From the NCBI GenBank assembly GCA_003671025.1, contig QWPW01000011.1, positions 19,510 through 83,509 of the forward strand: 64,000 bases of DNA, written 5' to 3'. Below are positions 9,940-18,398 of the stretch, piece by piece (positions within the stretch are counted from its first letter, which is position 1; each line of letters starts with the position of its first letter). The translations under genes and the position numbers were made by a program. Origin of the DNA: Planctomycetota bacterium (GTDB lineage Bacteria; Planctomycetota; Phycisphaerae; Phycisphaerales; SM1A02). The notes under the pieces are model-generated. The model was not told the origin of the DNA. It made no database searches and worked only from the letters and a program-made list of their open reading frames with translations.

Positions 9940-10743
9940 ATGAGCACGACTCCCGAGCACAACTCCAACTCTTCACAGCGCGCCACGGCCAGCGCGGCTG
10001 CGAGCGCCTCGGCGCAAGTGTTCGGAGAAACTGTGTCGGTCGCCACGCCGCGCGTCACGACCAAACGCGATTCATTCCCGCTCACGCAACGAGGTTGGTT
10101 GGTCGCGCAACTCGCGCAAGGAACCGACGGACTCGCGCGCATCAACAACTACGTCATGGAGACGTACTCCGAACCGCTGAGCAATTATGTCGCAGGTTCG
10201 AGCTTTCGTTCGATGGGATCGGCGAAAGATCTCGTGAGTGGATTCTTCGCGTCGCGCTTGTCGCAGCTGGGGTACTTCGAGCGCTGGATCGAAAGCGAAC
10301 TCCCGCTCCGACGTTGGTTGATCAACGGATTTCTCTTTCATCTCCAAGAGGAGACGCGGCGCATCAGGACCGAACGCGTTGACGCGCTTCCAACGATTTC
10401 TTCTGCAGAACCAGCCACTTCTGAGCATGACGCGGTCGAGCAATTCGATCGTTTGTGGGCCGCTTCGATGGTGCGCAGTGCCGCAGGCAACGCACGCGAG
10501 CGTTGCGCCACCGAGGGGTTCGCGATGCACTGGGATATGTTCGAGCGTCACTTCATCGGCGGACTTTCGTACTCGGGACTTTCGCAAGAGTTCACTGTGA
10601 CCGGCGGTCAAGCCGCGAGCATGGTGCGCACCGCATCGATTCGATTTCGACAAGCAGTCGTCGATCTTTTGCTGAGAGATGGCGCGACCGAAGACGAACT
10701 TGATGAGGAAGTGACGCGTCTGATGCGCGCACTCAGGCCGTAA
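9940..10743 (+). CDS. Second divergent ECF-type sigma-like factor (paralogue of 6585-7340)
   Basis: A 267-residue protein. ATG 9940 is chosen because the upstream in-frame extension from 9853 is not conserved in the paralogue. The N-terminus is Ser/Ala rich. The core matches the other sigma-like protein line by line: YSEPLSNYVAGSSFRSMG, KDLVSGFFASRL, LPLRRWLINGFLFHLQEE, then the C-terminal HTH-like LSYSGLSQEFTVTGGQAASM and VRTASIRFRQAVVDLLL. Both end in an acidic E-LDEEVTRLMRAL type tail. Unlike its paralogue it has no linked kinase. Inferred role: alternative sigma factor; DNA-binding specificity is unknown. Confidence 0.7.
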   Translation: MSTTPEHNSNSSQRATASAAASASAQVFGETVSVATPRVTTKRDSFPLTQRGWLVAQLAQGTDGLARINNYVMETYSEPLSNYVAGSSFRSMGSAKDLVSGFFASRLSQLGYFERWIESELPLRRWLINGFLFHLQEETRRIRTERVDALPTISSAEPATSEHDAVEQFDRLWAASMVRSAAGNARERCATEGFAMHWDMFERHFIGGLSYSGLSQEFTVTGGQAASMVRTASIRFRQAVVDLLLRDGATEDELDEEVTRLMRALRP

Positions 10744-10903
10744 CAAACGCGAGGAAGCACCCGAGGTCTCTGCAGCAATGCCTGCAACCGTGAGCACATT
10801 TTGGGGGTGGCGATGGTGATGCGTACTTTCGCGCCCACCGAGCAAGATTCAGACTGATCAACGAACGTTCCTTTTTTTGCGGTACGAACGCTGAAGACCC
10901 CAT

Positions 10904-11356
10904 ATGAGCACGCTTGATGAAAAATTTTCCCCGCTGCGACTTCTTGCAGCGCTGATCGACGAAACCGACCCCGTGTTGGTGCGTTTGGTGGATCGCGCTC
11001 GACGCGTCGATGGATTGCTGCCCACGCGCGCCGCGCTCGAAGCTGGCCCGCTGAGCGTCGCCGGTGATACGGTCGAGTTGTTCTATCTCGGCGCGGCCTC
11101 CGATGAGGATTACCTTCACGCACAAACTGCATGCGAAGCGATGTGCGCCTTCGGTACGACCGCGGAACGCGAGTTGGCGACGCTCTCGCTGGCCGTGCTC
11201 GAAGCGAGTTCGATCGTCTATCGCCAGCGTTTCATCGTCTCGCGAACGACCGTCGAAGCGGACGCGCGACTTGCTTCTGCGGCCGCTGCATCCATCGCGC
11301 CGTGGCAACGATTGGTCGCGAGTGCCATGCGCGCGACGATGCGCATTTCCGCTTGA
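10904..11356 (+). CDS. Hypothetical protein
   Basis: A 150-residue protein of unknown function with no signal peptide, membrane segment or recognised motif. The sequence is Ala/Leu rich and mostly helical (MSTLDEKFSPLRLLAALIDE..., then long helices such as LATLSLAVLEASSIVYRQRF). Codon use is GC-rich like its neighbours, which supports it being real. It follows the sigma-like gene by 160 bases, with a T-rich stretch (10870-10878) in between, and is followed by a terminator, so it is probably its own unit. No function is proposed. Confidence 0.6.
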   Translation: MSTLDEKFSPLRLLAALIDETDPVLVRLVDRARRVDGLLPTRAALEAGPLSVAGDTVELFYLGAASDEDYLHAQTACEAMCAFGTTAERELATLSLAVLEASSIVYRQRFIVSRTTVEADARLASAAAASIAPWQRLVASAMRATMRISA

Positions 11357-11363
11357 ATCGCCC

Positions 11364-11440
11364 CGCACGCACACGTTCGCGTGCGTGACACAGATCACCA
11401 AAAAAAATCAGGACGCCGCGAAGGCGCCCTGATTTCTTTA
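11364..11440. terminator. Bidirectional terminator between convergent genes
   Basis: A near-perfect 11-bp stem (ATCAGGACGCC at 11407-11417, GGCGCCCTGAT at 11422-11432, one mismatch) has an A tract on its left (11400-11407, T tract for the minus strand) and T-rich sequence on its right. It can serve both the hypothetical gene and iscA. A second hairpin without a T tract sits at 11364-11385 (CGCACGC/GCGTGCG). Confidence 0.75.
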
Positions 11441-11465
11441 ATCGAAACATTTTTGAGTGCGAGTA

Positions 11466-11498
11466 CTGATCAAGCACTGATCAGGCCGTGATCAGGCA
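11466..11498. repeat. Three 11-bp tandem units covering the iscA stop codon
   Basis: Units CTGATCAAGCA, CTGATCAGGCC and GTGATCAGGCA follow each other without gaps. The iscA stop (TGA on the minus strand, 11494-11492) lies in the last unit, so the stop and TGATCA are copied twice downstream. Confidence 0.7.
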
Positions 11499-11923
11499 CT
11501 GAAGCTCGAACCGCAACCGCACGTCGAAGTCGAATTGGGATTGTTGAACACAAACCCGCTGCCCATGATCTCGTCCTTGTAGTCAATGGTGGTGCCATTG
11601 AGGTAGAGGTAACTCTTGGGGTCGCACACGACTGTGACGGTGAATGGACCATCGGTCGCTACCGAGGCGTCAACTGCGATGGCCGTTCCGCCGCCGTTTG
11701 CATCGGCAGTGGCCGAGGCGCTCTCGGCAATTCGGTTGTAGGTGAAACTCCACGCCTCATCAGAGTCCTTCTGGACTTCAGTGAGGTCGAGTGTGTAATT
11801 GAATCCGGAGCAACCTCCACCTTTGACGCCCACGCGGAGCTTCATGGTGGATGGCTCAAAGCCGTGCTCGGCGATGATCTGATCGATGCGGCGCGCGGCT
11901 GTTTCGGTGACGTTTACTGGCAT
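11492..11923 (-). CDS. iscA: IscA/ErpA-type iron-sulfur carrier with an inserted loop
   Basis: An A-type Fe-S carrier that accepts clusters from IscU and delivers them to target proteins. The three cluster-binding cysteines are visible in GGGCSGFNY and the C-terminal CGCGSSFSA, with LNGTTIDYKDEIMGSGFVF and NNPNSTSTCGCG between. At 143 residues it is longer than the usual 105-120, because about 30 residues of low-complexity Ala/Ser/Asp/Gly sequence (around 63-95) interrupt the fold before the TVTVVCDPKSYLYL strand. AAGG six bases before the ATG supports the start. It is the last gene of an iscS-iscU-iscA run on the minus strand. Confidence 0.93.
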   Translation of the reverse strand: MPVNVTETAARRIDQIIAEHGFEPSTMKLRVGVKGGGCSGFNYTLDLTEVQKDSDEAWSFTYNRIAESASATADANGGGTAIAVDASVATDGPFTVTVVCDPKSYLYLNGTTIDYKDEIMGSGFVFNNPNSTSTCGCGSSFSA

Positions 11924-12010
11924 TGTGAACCTTGTAGTACGGGCCCGTGAGATTGGGCGATGTGTTTCGAACGACTCGGATGCGTCGAGTGTGGACGCAT
12001 CAAACTTTAG

Positions 12011-12433
12011 TTAGTGCGTCGTCGCGGTTGCGGCCGCGATTCCGTTCTTCGCCTTGTAGTCGGCGATAGCGCTGCGGATGGAATCTTCCGCGAGCACTGA
12101 GCAGTGAATCTTGACGGGAGGAAGACTGAGCTCTTCCACGATTTGCGTGTTGCGAATGGTGAGCGCTTCGTCAACGGACTTGCCCTTGATCCATTCGGTC
12201 GCGAGCGAAGAACTCGCAATCGCCGAGCCGCAACCGAAGCATTTGAACTTCGCGTCTTCGATGACGCCCTGTTCATTGATGCGAATCTGAAGCTGCATCA
12301 CGTCGCCGCACTCGGGTGCGCCCACGATGCCCACGCCGACGTCCTTGCGCAACGCGACTTCTTTGGAAGTTCCGAAGCTGCCGACGTTGCGTGGACGCTG
12401 ATAATGATCGATGACTTTTTCGCTGTATGCCAT
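12011..12433 (-). CDS. iscU: IscU/NifU-type Fe-S cluster scaffold
   Basis: The scaffold protein on which Fe-S clusters are built with sulfur from IscS. The 140 residues contain the three conserved cysteines in APECGDVM, FKCFGCGSAIASSS and KIHCSVLAED, plus LPPVKIHC, the segment contacted by HscA-type chaperones in other bacteria. The N-terminus MAYSEKVIDHYQRPRNVGSF is typical of the family. It sits between iscS (109 bases upstream) and iscA (88 bases downstream), so the three genes probably share a transcript. No HscA/HscB, ferredoxin or IscR gene is present in the cluster. Confidence 0.96.
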   Translation of the reverse strand: MAYSEKVIDHYQRPRNVGSFGTSKEVALRKDVGVGIVGAPECGDVMQLQIRINEQGVIEDAKFKCFGCGSAIASSSLATEWIKGKSVDEALTIRNTQIVEELSLPPVKIHCSVLAEDSIRSAIADYKAKNGIAAATATTH

Positions 12434-12541
12434 GTGATTTGCTTCACTTTCGGAGCACGCCTCGGTGGCGCGCGTGGGTTGGATTTGTGTTGTTCTACTT
12501 CTGCCGTACTCAAATTTCGATGCCGAACTTCGGCCCGTCGC

Positions 12542-13780
12542 TCAGTGTGTCTGCCAGACAATCTTGGAGACGTCGATGCCTTCGTTATGCAAGTCCCACA
12601 ACGGGCTCATGGTGCGCAGGTGCTCGACGGCTTTCACAATCGCGTTGATGGCGTAGTCGACTTCTTCTTCATTCGACCAACGGCCCAGCGAAAGTCGCAG
12701 CGATGAGTGCGCGAGTTCGTCACCCACTCCGAGACTCTTGAGCACGTAGCTCGGCTCAAGGCTCGCACTGGTGCATGCTGAACCGCTCGAGCACGCGATG
12801 TCTTTGATTCCCATCAACAACGACTCGCCTTCGACGAAGCCGAACGAGATGTTGGTGAGTTGCGGCAGACGACGCTCGGCGTGACCGTTCACTTGCACCA
12901 CTGGAAGACGCGCGCTGAGTTCGCGTTCGAATTTCAGTCGCAGTGCCAAGAGGCGCTCGCGCTCGGAATCCATCTCTAGCCGCGACAATTCGCATGCTTT
13001 TCCAAATCCGACGATGCCAGGAATATTGAGCGTGCCCGAACGCATGCCGCGCTCGTGACCGCCGCCATCCTGACTCGCCTCGAGGCGCACGCGCGGATTG
13101 CGGCGACGCACATAGAGCGCCGCCACTCCCTTTGGTCCATAGATCTTGTGTCCCGACCACGAGAGCAGATCGATGTGATCACGCTCCACGTCGGTAGGCA
13201 TCCTGCCAACCCATTGCGTCGCATCGGTATGGAAGATCACGCCGCGCGAGTTGCACAGCTCGCCGATTTCGGGCACTTCGTTGATGGTGCCGATCTCGTT
13301 GTTGGCCCACATGATGGTGACGAGAATCGTGTCCTCGCGCATCGCCGCTGCAACCATCGCGCGTGTGATCACGCCATCGGCTGGTGGTTCGAGATAGGTG
13401 ACGTCGAAGCCTTCGGTTTCCAATCGCTTGCAGGGATCGAGCACTGCTTTGTGTTCGTGCTGCGCAGTGATGATGTGACCGCGACCGGTGGTTCCCGATG
13501 GGCCCTTCGCGTACATGCGCGCCGCGCCTTTGATGGCGAGGTTGTTCGACTCGGTCGCACCGCTGGTCCACACGATCTCTTTCGGCGTCGCGCCGATGAG
13601 CGCGGCGGCTTGCTCGCGTGCGAGGTCGACCGCCTCTTCGCTCTCCCAACCAAACTTGTGATTACGGCTCGAAGAATTGCCGAATTTCTCGGTGAAATAC
13701 GGCAGCATGGCCTCGACGACGCGAGGGTCCGTGCGTGTCGTGGAAGCGTTGTCCATGTAGATGGGCAATTTGACTGCCAT
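12542..13780 (-). CDS. iscS: Cysteine desulfurase IscS/NifS
   Basis: A PLP-dependent enzyme that removes sulfur from cysteine and passes it on as persulfide for cluster assembly. Seen: LPIYMDNASTTRTDPRVVEA at the N-terminus, the SGATESNNLAIKG cofactor segment, HTDATQWVGRMPTD, the PLP lysine motif SWSGHKIYGPKGV, and the mobile catalytic cysteine loop CSSGSACTSASLEPSYV. The open frame extends far upstream, but AGGAG eight bases before ATG 13780 and the family N-terminus fix the start at MAVKLPIYM (412 residues, normal for IscS). It is the first gene of the isc run and is divergent from panC. Confidence 0.96.
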   Translation of the reverse strand: MAVKLPIYMDNASTTRTDPRVVEAMLPYFTEKFGNSSSRNHKFGWESEEAVDLAREQAAALIGATPKEIVWTSGATESNNLAIKGAARMYAKGPSGTTGRGHIITAQHEHKAVLDPCKRLETEGFDVTYLEPPADGVITRAMVAAAMREDTILVTIMWANNEIGTINEVPEIGELCNSRGVIFHTDATQWVGRMPTDVERDHIDLLSWSGHKIYGPKGVAALYVRRRNPRVRLEASQDGGGHERGMRSGTLNIPGIVGFGKACELSRLEMDSERERLLALRLKFERELSARLPVVQVNGHAERRLPQLTNISFGFVEGESLLMGIKDIACSSGSACTSASLEPSYVLKSLGVGDELAHSSLRLSLGRWSNEEEVDYAINAIVKAVEHLRTMSPLWDLHNEGIDVSKIVWQTH

Positions 13781-14024
13781 CGGCATTACTCCTAATTCGG
13801 CGGTGATTGGTCGCAGCTGGCTCCACGCAATGCGGAGCGTCTTGTTGCGACGCAGTCTCATCATACGCACTCCGCGCCAACAAAGCAGTGAGAAGTGCGC
13901 GGTTAGACTCGCGAAGTTCAACTTCAAACGTGACCACTCACCGCTTCAAACGCAGCACATCAACGCGACGCCCGCGAAGAGTGAACTGATCGAATTGCCG
14001 CAAAATTCAGCCCACTTCTCGCCG

Positions 14025-14888
14025 ATGCGCCTCATCGAAGATCCCGCACAACTCACCGACGCTTCCTTGCTCCACTGCAGCTTTGTGCCCACGATGGGTG
14101 CGTTGCACGCGGGCCACGGTTCGCTTGTGACGCGCGCGATGCGCGACGGTCGACCGGTGGTGGTGAGCATCTTTGTGAACCCAACCCAGTTCGGCCCTAA
14201 CGAGGATTACGCCCGATATCCGCGCACCCTCGATGCCGACTGCGCGCTGATGGAATCAATCGGCGTGAGCGCGGTGTTCCTGCCGTCGGTAGAGGCGATC
14301 TATCCCATGGGCTTAGAGGCGTCGCACCTCTGCGCGGCACAACTCGTGTTGCCCGAAGTCGCGACGCGACCGCAGCTTGAAGACGCGTCTCGCAAGAATC
14401 ATTTCGGAGGCGTCGCGCTGGTGGTCGCTCGGCTGTTTGATCTTGTGCGTCCGCTTGCGGCGTATTTCGGCGAGAAAGACTTTCAACAACTGCGGCTGAT
14501 CGAAGCGATGGTGGCCGCCGACCGCGCACGCTTTCCCGATCTGCGCATCGAACGCTGCGCCACCATGCGCGAGCCTGATGGCCTGGCAATGTCGAGTCGC
14601 AATCGCTACCTCGCACCCGAGGCGCGGCGCAGCGCACTCGCGCTTTCGCAAGCGCTTTTCGCGGCAAATGAAGCAAAAAACATCGCACACGCCGAGCGCG
14701 CGATGCGCGAGATTCTCGACGCACAGTCGATTGAGACAGAGTATGCGGTCGTCCGTGATGAGCGCACGCTCATGCCTGTGGACCAAGCCGACATCGCTGC
14801 GCGCGCGCGTCCGTTGCGCGCTCTCATCGCTGCGCGCGTGGGCAACACGCGACTCATCGACAACATGCAGCTGACCTTGCGCGCGTGA
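14025..14888 (+). CDS. panC: Pantothenate synthetase
   Basis: Joins pantoate and beta-alanine using ATP in vitamin B5 and coenzyme A synthesis, in the cytoplasm. Conserved stretches: VPTMGALHAGHGSLV (the HxGH nucleotidyl-transfer motif), FVNPTQFGPNEDYARYPRT, YFGEKDFQQLRLI and PDGLAMSSRNRYL. The start at ATG 14025 (MRLIEDPAQL) gives 287 residues, the usual size; the longer open frame upstream has no PanC character and would overlap the iscS control region. panB and panD are not nearby. Confidence 0.96.
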   Translation: MRLIEDPAQLTDASLLHCSFVPTMGALHAGHGSLVTRAMRDGRPVVVSIFVNPTQFGPNEDYARYPRTLDADCALMESIGVSAVFLPSVEAIYPMGLEASHLCAAQLVLPEVATRPQLEDASRKNHFGGVALVVARLFDLVRPLAAYFGEKDFQQLRLIEAMVAADRARFPDLRIERCATMREPDGLAMSSRNRYLAPEARRSALALSQALFAANEAKNIAHAERAMREILDAQSIETEYAVVRDERTLMPVDQADIAARARPLRALIAARVGNTRLIDNMQLTLRA

Positions 14889-14973
14889 TGATGTGCGCAA
14901 TCGCGCGTGTTTTTGCGGAGCACTCTCGATAGAGCGCACGCGACGACCTGTACACTCAAGTCTGGAGACCACT

Positions 14974-16221
14974 ATGCGATTGACCACGCTTTCAAACCGC
15001 GCCCTTCTCGTTTCACTCGCGCTCACCTGCGCGTCACCTCTGTCATCTGCCCTCGCGCAAGACAACAGCAAGCCGCCTGTGCGCGATCCCGCCGCACAGC
15101 GCCAAGCAGCGAAGGACGCGAAGGAATCGGAGCGCGCTGCGAAAGATGCTGCACGCGCGAAGTTGAAGTGGTTCGAGAAAGTCGACAAGGATGACAAAGC
15201 GGCGGCAGATGCTCCACTTGGCTTCGCAATGCCCGCGCTTCCTGCGGCGGACGAGCGCATCAACGCGGACTTCAAAGACATCGCCGACCTGCGCGGCAAA
15301 GTCGTGGTCGTGCAAACATTCACCACCAAAAACGCGGCGGGATTGATCGCGCCAGAAGAAGCGCGTGTCGCCGCAGAAGCGGCCAAACTCAAGACCGATG
15401 ATTTTGTGGTGATCGCTGTGCACACGCCAGAAGGTGTCGACAAGGCGAAGGCCGCGATCGAGAAGCGCAAGTACACGATGGCCGTCGTGCTTGATAGCGA
15501 TGGAACGCTGTGCGACGAACTCGGCGCCTTTCGCCGACCCTTGGCCTACCTCGTCGATCGTCAAGGCAACGTGCGCTACAGCTGCCTCTCTGCGGAGGGC
15601 ATCACCAACGGACTCAAAGAACTCGCGGCAGAAACATTCGACGCGACGGTTGAAGCGAAGAAGCGTGACGCGATCATCGCCGTCGACACTTCGGTGCCGT
15701 TTCCCCAGTTCTCCGAGCCCGTCAGCAACGGCGTGGATCTGCGCGGAAAGCCTGGCCCCGCGCTCGTGGTCAAGAAATGGTGGAACGCCGCGCCAAACCT
15801 GAACGGCAAACTTGCGGTGGTTGATTTTTGGGCCACGTGGTGTAAGCCTTGCCGCGAATCGATTCCACACTTGAATGATCTCGCGCGCAGTTACCCCAAT
15901 GATGTTGCGTGCATGGGCATCACTGATGAGAGCAGCAGCAACTTCGATGAGGGCTGTCTCAAGCACAAACTCAAGAAGGGCGACTTCGAGTACGCCGTCG
16001 GGCTTGACTCCGATGCGACGATGAAGGGCTTCTTCAAAATCGGCGGAATCCCCTGCGCAGTGGTGATTTCTTCGGATGGCATCGTGCGCTGGCAGGGACA
16101 TCCGATGTCGCTCAACGCTGGCGTGATTGACTCGCTCGTCGCAGCGAATCGATCGCTGCTAACCAAGGGTGGCTCTGCGGGCAACACCACTGCGAATCGT
16201 TGGTCCAAAGCCAAGCGCTGA
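14974..16221 (+). CDS. Exported protein with two thioredoxin-like domains (TlpA-type)
   Basis: A 415-residue periplasmic or secreted protein. GGAG six bases before ATG 14974 and a clear signal peptide (MRLTTLSNRALLVSLALTCA...ALAQ) set the start. After a Lys/Ala-rich segment (about 30-70), a first redoxin-like domain (about 95-215, KVVVVQTFTTKNAAGL..., GAFRRPLAYLVDRQGNVRY) lacks the CxxC pair. The second domain (about 255-390) has VVDFWATWCKPCRESIPHLN with Cys290/Cys293, a cis-Pro region GGIPCAVVISSDG, and is TlpA/ResA-like. Inferred role: disulfide reduction or electron transfer in the envelope; the first domain may be structural. Confidence 0.85.
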   Translation: MRLTTLSNRALLVSLALTCASPLSSALAQDNSKPPVRDPAAQRQAAKDAKESERAAKDAARAKLKWFEKVDKDDKAAADAPLGFAMPALPAADERINADFKDIADLRGKVVVVQTFTTKNAAGLIAPEEARVAAEAAKLKTDDFVVIAVHTPEGVDKAKAAIEKRKYTMAVVLDSDGTLCDELGAFRRPLAYLVDRQGNVRYSCLSAEGITNGLKELAAETFDATVEAKKRDAIIAVDTSVPFPQFSEPVSNGVDLRGKPGPALVVKKWWNAAPNLNGKLAVVDFWATWCKPCRESIPHLNDLARSYPNDVACMGITDESSSNFDEGCLKHKLKKGDFEYAVGLDSDATMKGFFKIGGIPCAVVISSDGIVRWQGHPMSLNAGVIDSLVAANRSLLTKGGSAGNTTANRWSKAKR

Positions 16222-16269
16222 CGCCCAGCGGCGAAGCGCTCACGCGAACAACTCAATGACCCACAACCC

Positions 16270-16302
16270 AACGCCCGACGCCTTTTGCGTCGGGCGTTAT
16301 CT
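16270..16302 (+). terminator. Intrinsic terminator after the TlpA-like gene
   Basis: A perfect 12-bp stem (AACGCCCGACGC at 16270-16281, GCGTCGGGCGTT at 16287-16298) with a CTTTT loop. The downstream T tract is short, so strength is moderate. It also argues against the next gene starting upstream of it. Confidence 0.7.
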
Positions 16303-16315
16303 TGTGCCCCCTCAC

Positions 16316-17314
16316 ATGGCTACAAACACGCTCAAGAAATCGCCTGCGAAAAGTTCTTCGCAATCTGCCGCAGCAAAGTCTTCCAACACGTCTGCGCGCG
16401 CCGCTGCGAAGAAGGCGCCCGCGCGTGCCAAGCGCACCAGCGTATGGCGCACCGCGGTGAACAGCGATCGTCACGAGCTCTACGAACTCGCGGTGCAAGA
16501 AGTGAGCGCCGAGTGTGACTTCATCGACAAAGTGTGGAAGGACAAGCGCGGCCGTTTGTGCTCGACCCTGCGCGAGGATTTCTGCGGCACCGCGAAAGCA
16601 TGCACCGAGTGGGCGCGTCGACGACCGACCAACTCGGCCATCGGAGTCGATCTTGATCGCAAGGTGATTCTGTGGGGCGAGCGGCGCCATCGCGCGAATC
16701 TTCCTGAAGCGATTTCCTCGCGCATCATCGTGCTGCAAGCGAATGTGCTTGAAGTGGAAACGCCTAGCGTCGAAACCATCGTCGCGATGAACTTCAGTTA
16801 CTTCATCTTCAAAGAGCGCGCGACGCTGGTCGCGTACTTTCGTCGCGTGTTTGAATCGCTCGCCGATGATGGTCTGTTCATCACCGATGCCTATGGCGGC
16901 AGTGAGGCGCACGCCGAAGTCGAAGAAGAACGCCACCTCGACGGCTTCACTTATGTGTGGGATCAGAACCAATACAACCCCATCACCGGCGAGGTGATGA
17001 ATCACATTCACTTTCGCTTTCCTGACGGCAGCGTGATGAAGCGCGCGTTCAGCTACGACTGGCGCTTGTGGAGTCTTCCCGAGATTCAGGACGCGATGCG
17101 CGAAGCGGGATTCGTCAAGAGCACGATCTACTGGGAAGGCACGATTCATAAGTCAGGCGAAGGCAACGGAATCTTCCGTCCTTCAACGCGCGGTGAAGCG
17201 TGCGCAGGTTGGATCGCGTACATCGTGGCGGAGAAGAGCACTGCAACCACGCGCGTGAAGTCGAAGCCTACCGTCAAGAGCACGAAGAACACTGCGCGCA
17301 AGTCGGCGCGCTAG
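16316..17314 (+). CDS. Class I SAM-dependent methyltransferase with Lys/Ala-rich tails
   Basis: A 332-residue protein; ATG 16316 is chosen because the longer frame from 16169 lies inside the previous gene and crosses a terminator. The core (about residues 45-300) has the Rossmann-type features LREDFCGTAKACTEWARR, SAIGVDLDRKVILWGERR and a later TDAYGGSEAHAE strand with a catalytic-domain Trp/Tyr-rich cap (HLDGFTYVWDQNQYNPITGE). Both ends are basic and repetitive: the first 40 residues (LKKSPAKSSS..., RAAAKKAPARAKR) and the last 25 (VKSKPTVKSTKNTARKSAR) resemble histone H1-like tails. Substrate unknown. The tails suggest nucleic-acid binding, but that is inference. Confidence 0.8.
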   Translation: MATNTLKKSPAKSSSQSAAAKSSNTSARAAAKKAPARAKRTSVWRTAVNSDRHELYELAVQEVSAECDFIDKVWKDKRGRLCSTLREDFCGTAKACTEWARRRPTNSAIGVDLDRKVILWGERRHRANLPEAISSRIIVLQANVLEVETPSVETIVAMNFSYFIFKERATLVAYFRRVFESLADDGLFITDAYGGSEAHAEVEEERHLDGFTYVWDQNQYNPITGEVMNHIHFRFPDGSVMKRAFSYDWRLWSLPEIQDAMREAGFVKSTIYWEGTIHKSGEGNGIFRPSTRGEACAGWIAYIVAEKSTATTRVKSKPTVKSTKNTARKSAR

Positions 17315-17363
17315 TCTGAGCCGCGCCTCGTAGCACGCGAACGAATCACGAGAACGAACCACC

Positions 17364-18347
17364 ATGACCCGCGTCTTCACCGACACCGTTCTTGCCGCCG
17401 ACATCGCCGAGGGTCTCGCGCGTGTGAAGACGTTGTTTGAATCGCAGTTGACCAGCCCGTTTCCTGCGGTCAACGATTTGTGTCGTCATGTCGAACGCTA
17501 TCGCGGCAAGATGTTGCGCCCGACGTTGGTGTTGGTCTCTGGCCTCGCGTTTACCCGCGAAACCGAGTCGTTGCGCAGCGAGCATTCAATCATCGCGGCC
17601 ACGGTCGAGATGATTCACATGGCCACACTGGTGCACGACGATGTCCTCGACGACGCCCAAGTGCGTCGCCGCGGCGAGACGGTGAACTTTCTGCGCGGCA
17701 ACGAAGCGGCGGTGATGCTCGGCGACTATCTCATCTCCAACGCGTTTCACCTTTGTTCGCGCGCACATGACCCTGCGCTCAATCTGCGTTTGGGCGAAGT
17801 GACCAACACGCTTTGCGAGGGCGAGTTGGTGCAACTTTCGCGGCGACACGATCTCTCGCTTGATGAGAACACGTACTTTGAGATTGTGCGACGCAAGACC
17901 GCGGTACTTGTCGGCGCGTCGTGCGAACTGGGCGCGCAGCTTGCGGGCGCAAGCACTGAAGACGTCGTGGCGATGCGCCAGTTCGGCGAACATCTCGGCG
18001 TTGCGTTTCAGATCCAAGATGACCTGCTCGATCTGCTCGGAGATGAAGCGACGGTGGGCAAATCAATCTTGCGTGATCTCGAGAAGGGCAAGCTCACGCT
18101 GCCGATGATTCTTCACATCGCGCGCACCCATGGTGCGCCGCGAGCGCGCGCGCTTGAAGCTATCGAAGCGAAAGACAGTGTGGCACTCCGCGATGCGCTC
18201 ACGGCATCAGGTTCGATCGATGCGGCGCGCGCGAAAGCCGTGGCCATCGTCGAAGAAGCCAAGCGCGGACTTCCGCAAACACAGCGGTCGCATGCACGCG
18301 AGTTGTTGTTGGAACTTGCGGATCGCATTGTCGCGCGCGACGCGTAA
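17364..18347 (+). CDS. ispB: Long-chain polyprenyl diphosphate synthase
   Basis: A trans-isoprenyl diphosphate synthase of 327 residues, making the side chain of quinones or another C30-C50 prenyl diphosphate. The first Asp-rich motif is LVHDDVLDDAQVRRRGE, the second FQIQDDLLDLLGDE; GKMLRPTLVLVSG and GKSILRDLEKGKLTLPMI are also typical. Large residues are absent just before the first motif (ATVEMIHMATL), which fits a long-chain product. Chain length cannot be read reliably, so ispB stands for the family. It starts 49 bases after the methyltransferase gene on the same strand. Confidence 0.88.
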   Translation: MTRVFTDTVLAADIAEGLARVKTLFESQLTSPFPAVNDLCRHVERYRGKMLRPTLVLVSGLAFTRETESLRSEHSIIAATVEMIHMATLVHDDVLDDAQVRRRGETVNFLRGNEAAVMLGDYLISNAFHLCSRAHDPALNLRLGEVTNTLCEGELVQLSRRHDLSLDENTYFEIVRRKTAVLVGASCELGAQLAGASTEDVVAMRQFGEHLGVAFQIQDDLLDLLGDEATVGKSILRDLEKGKLTLPMILHIARTHGAPRARALEAIEAKDSVALRDALTASGSIDAARAKAVAIVEEAKRGLPQTQRSHARELLLELADRIVARDA

Positions 18348-18398
18348 TCGTCCGCAAGCGCTAGGTTTTGCCTGGTTTTTGCAGTGCTCGCGCGCAAC

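Noticed and set aside
13781..14024. N-terminal extensions of iscS and panC through the shared gap
   Set aside because: Both long frames run through the same bases in opposite directions; the ribosome binding site for iscS and the family N-termini place the starts at 13780 and 14025.
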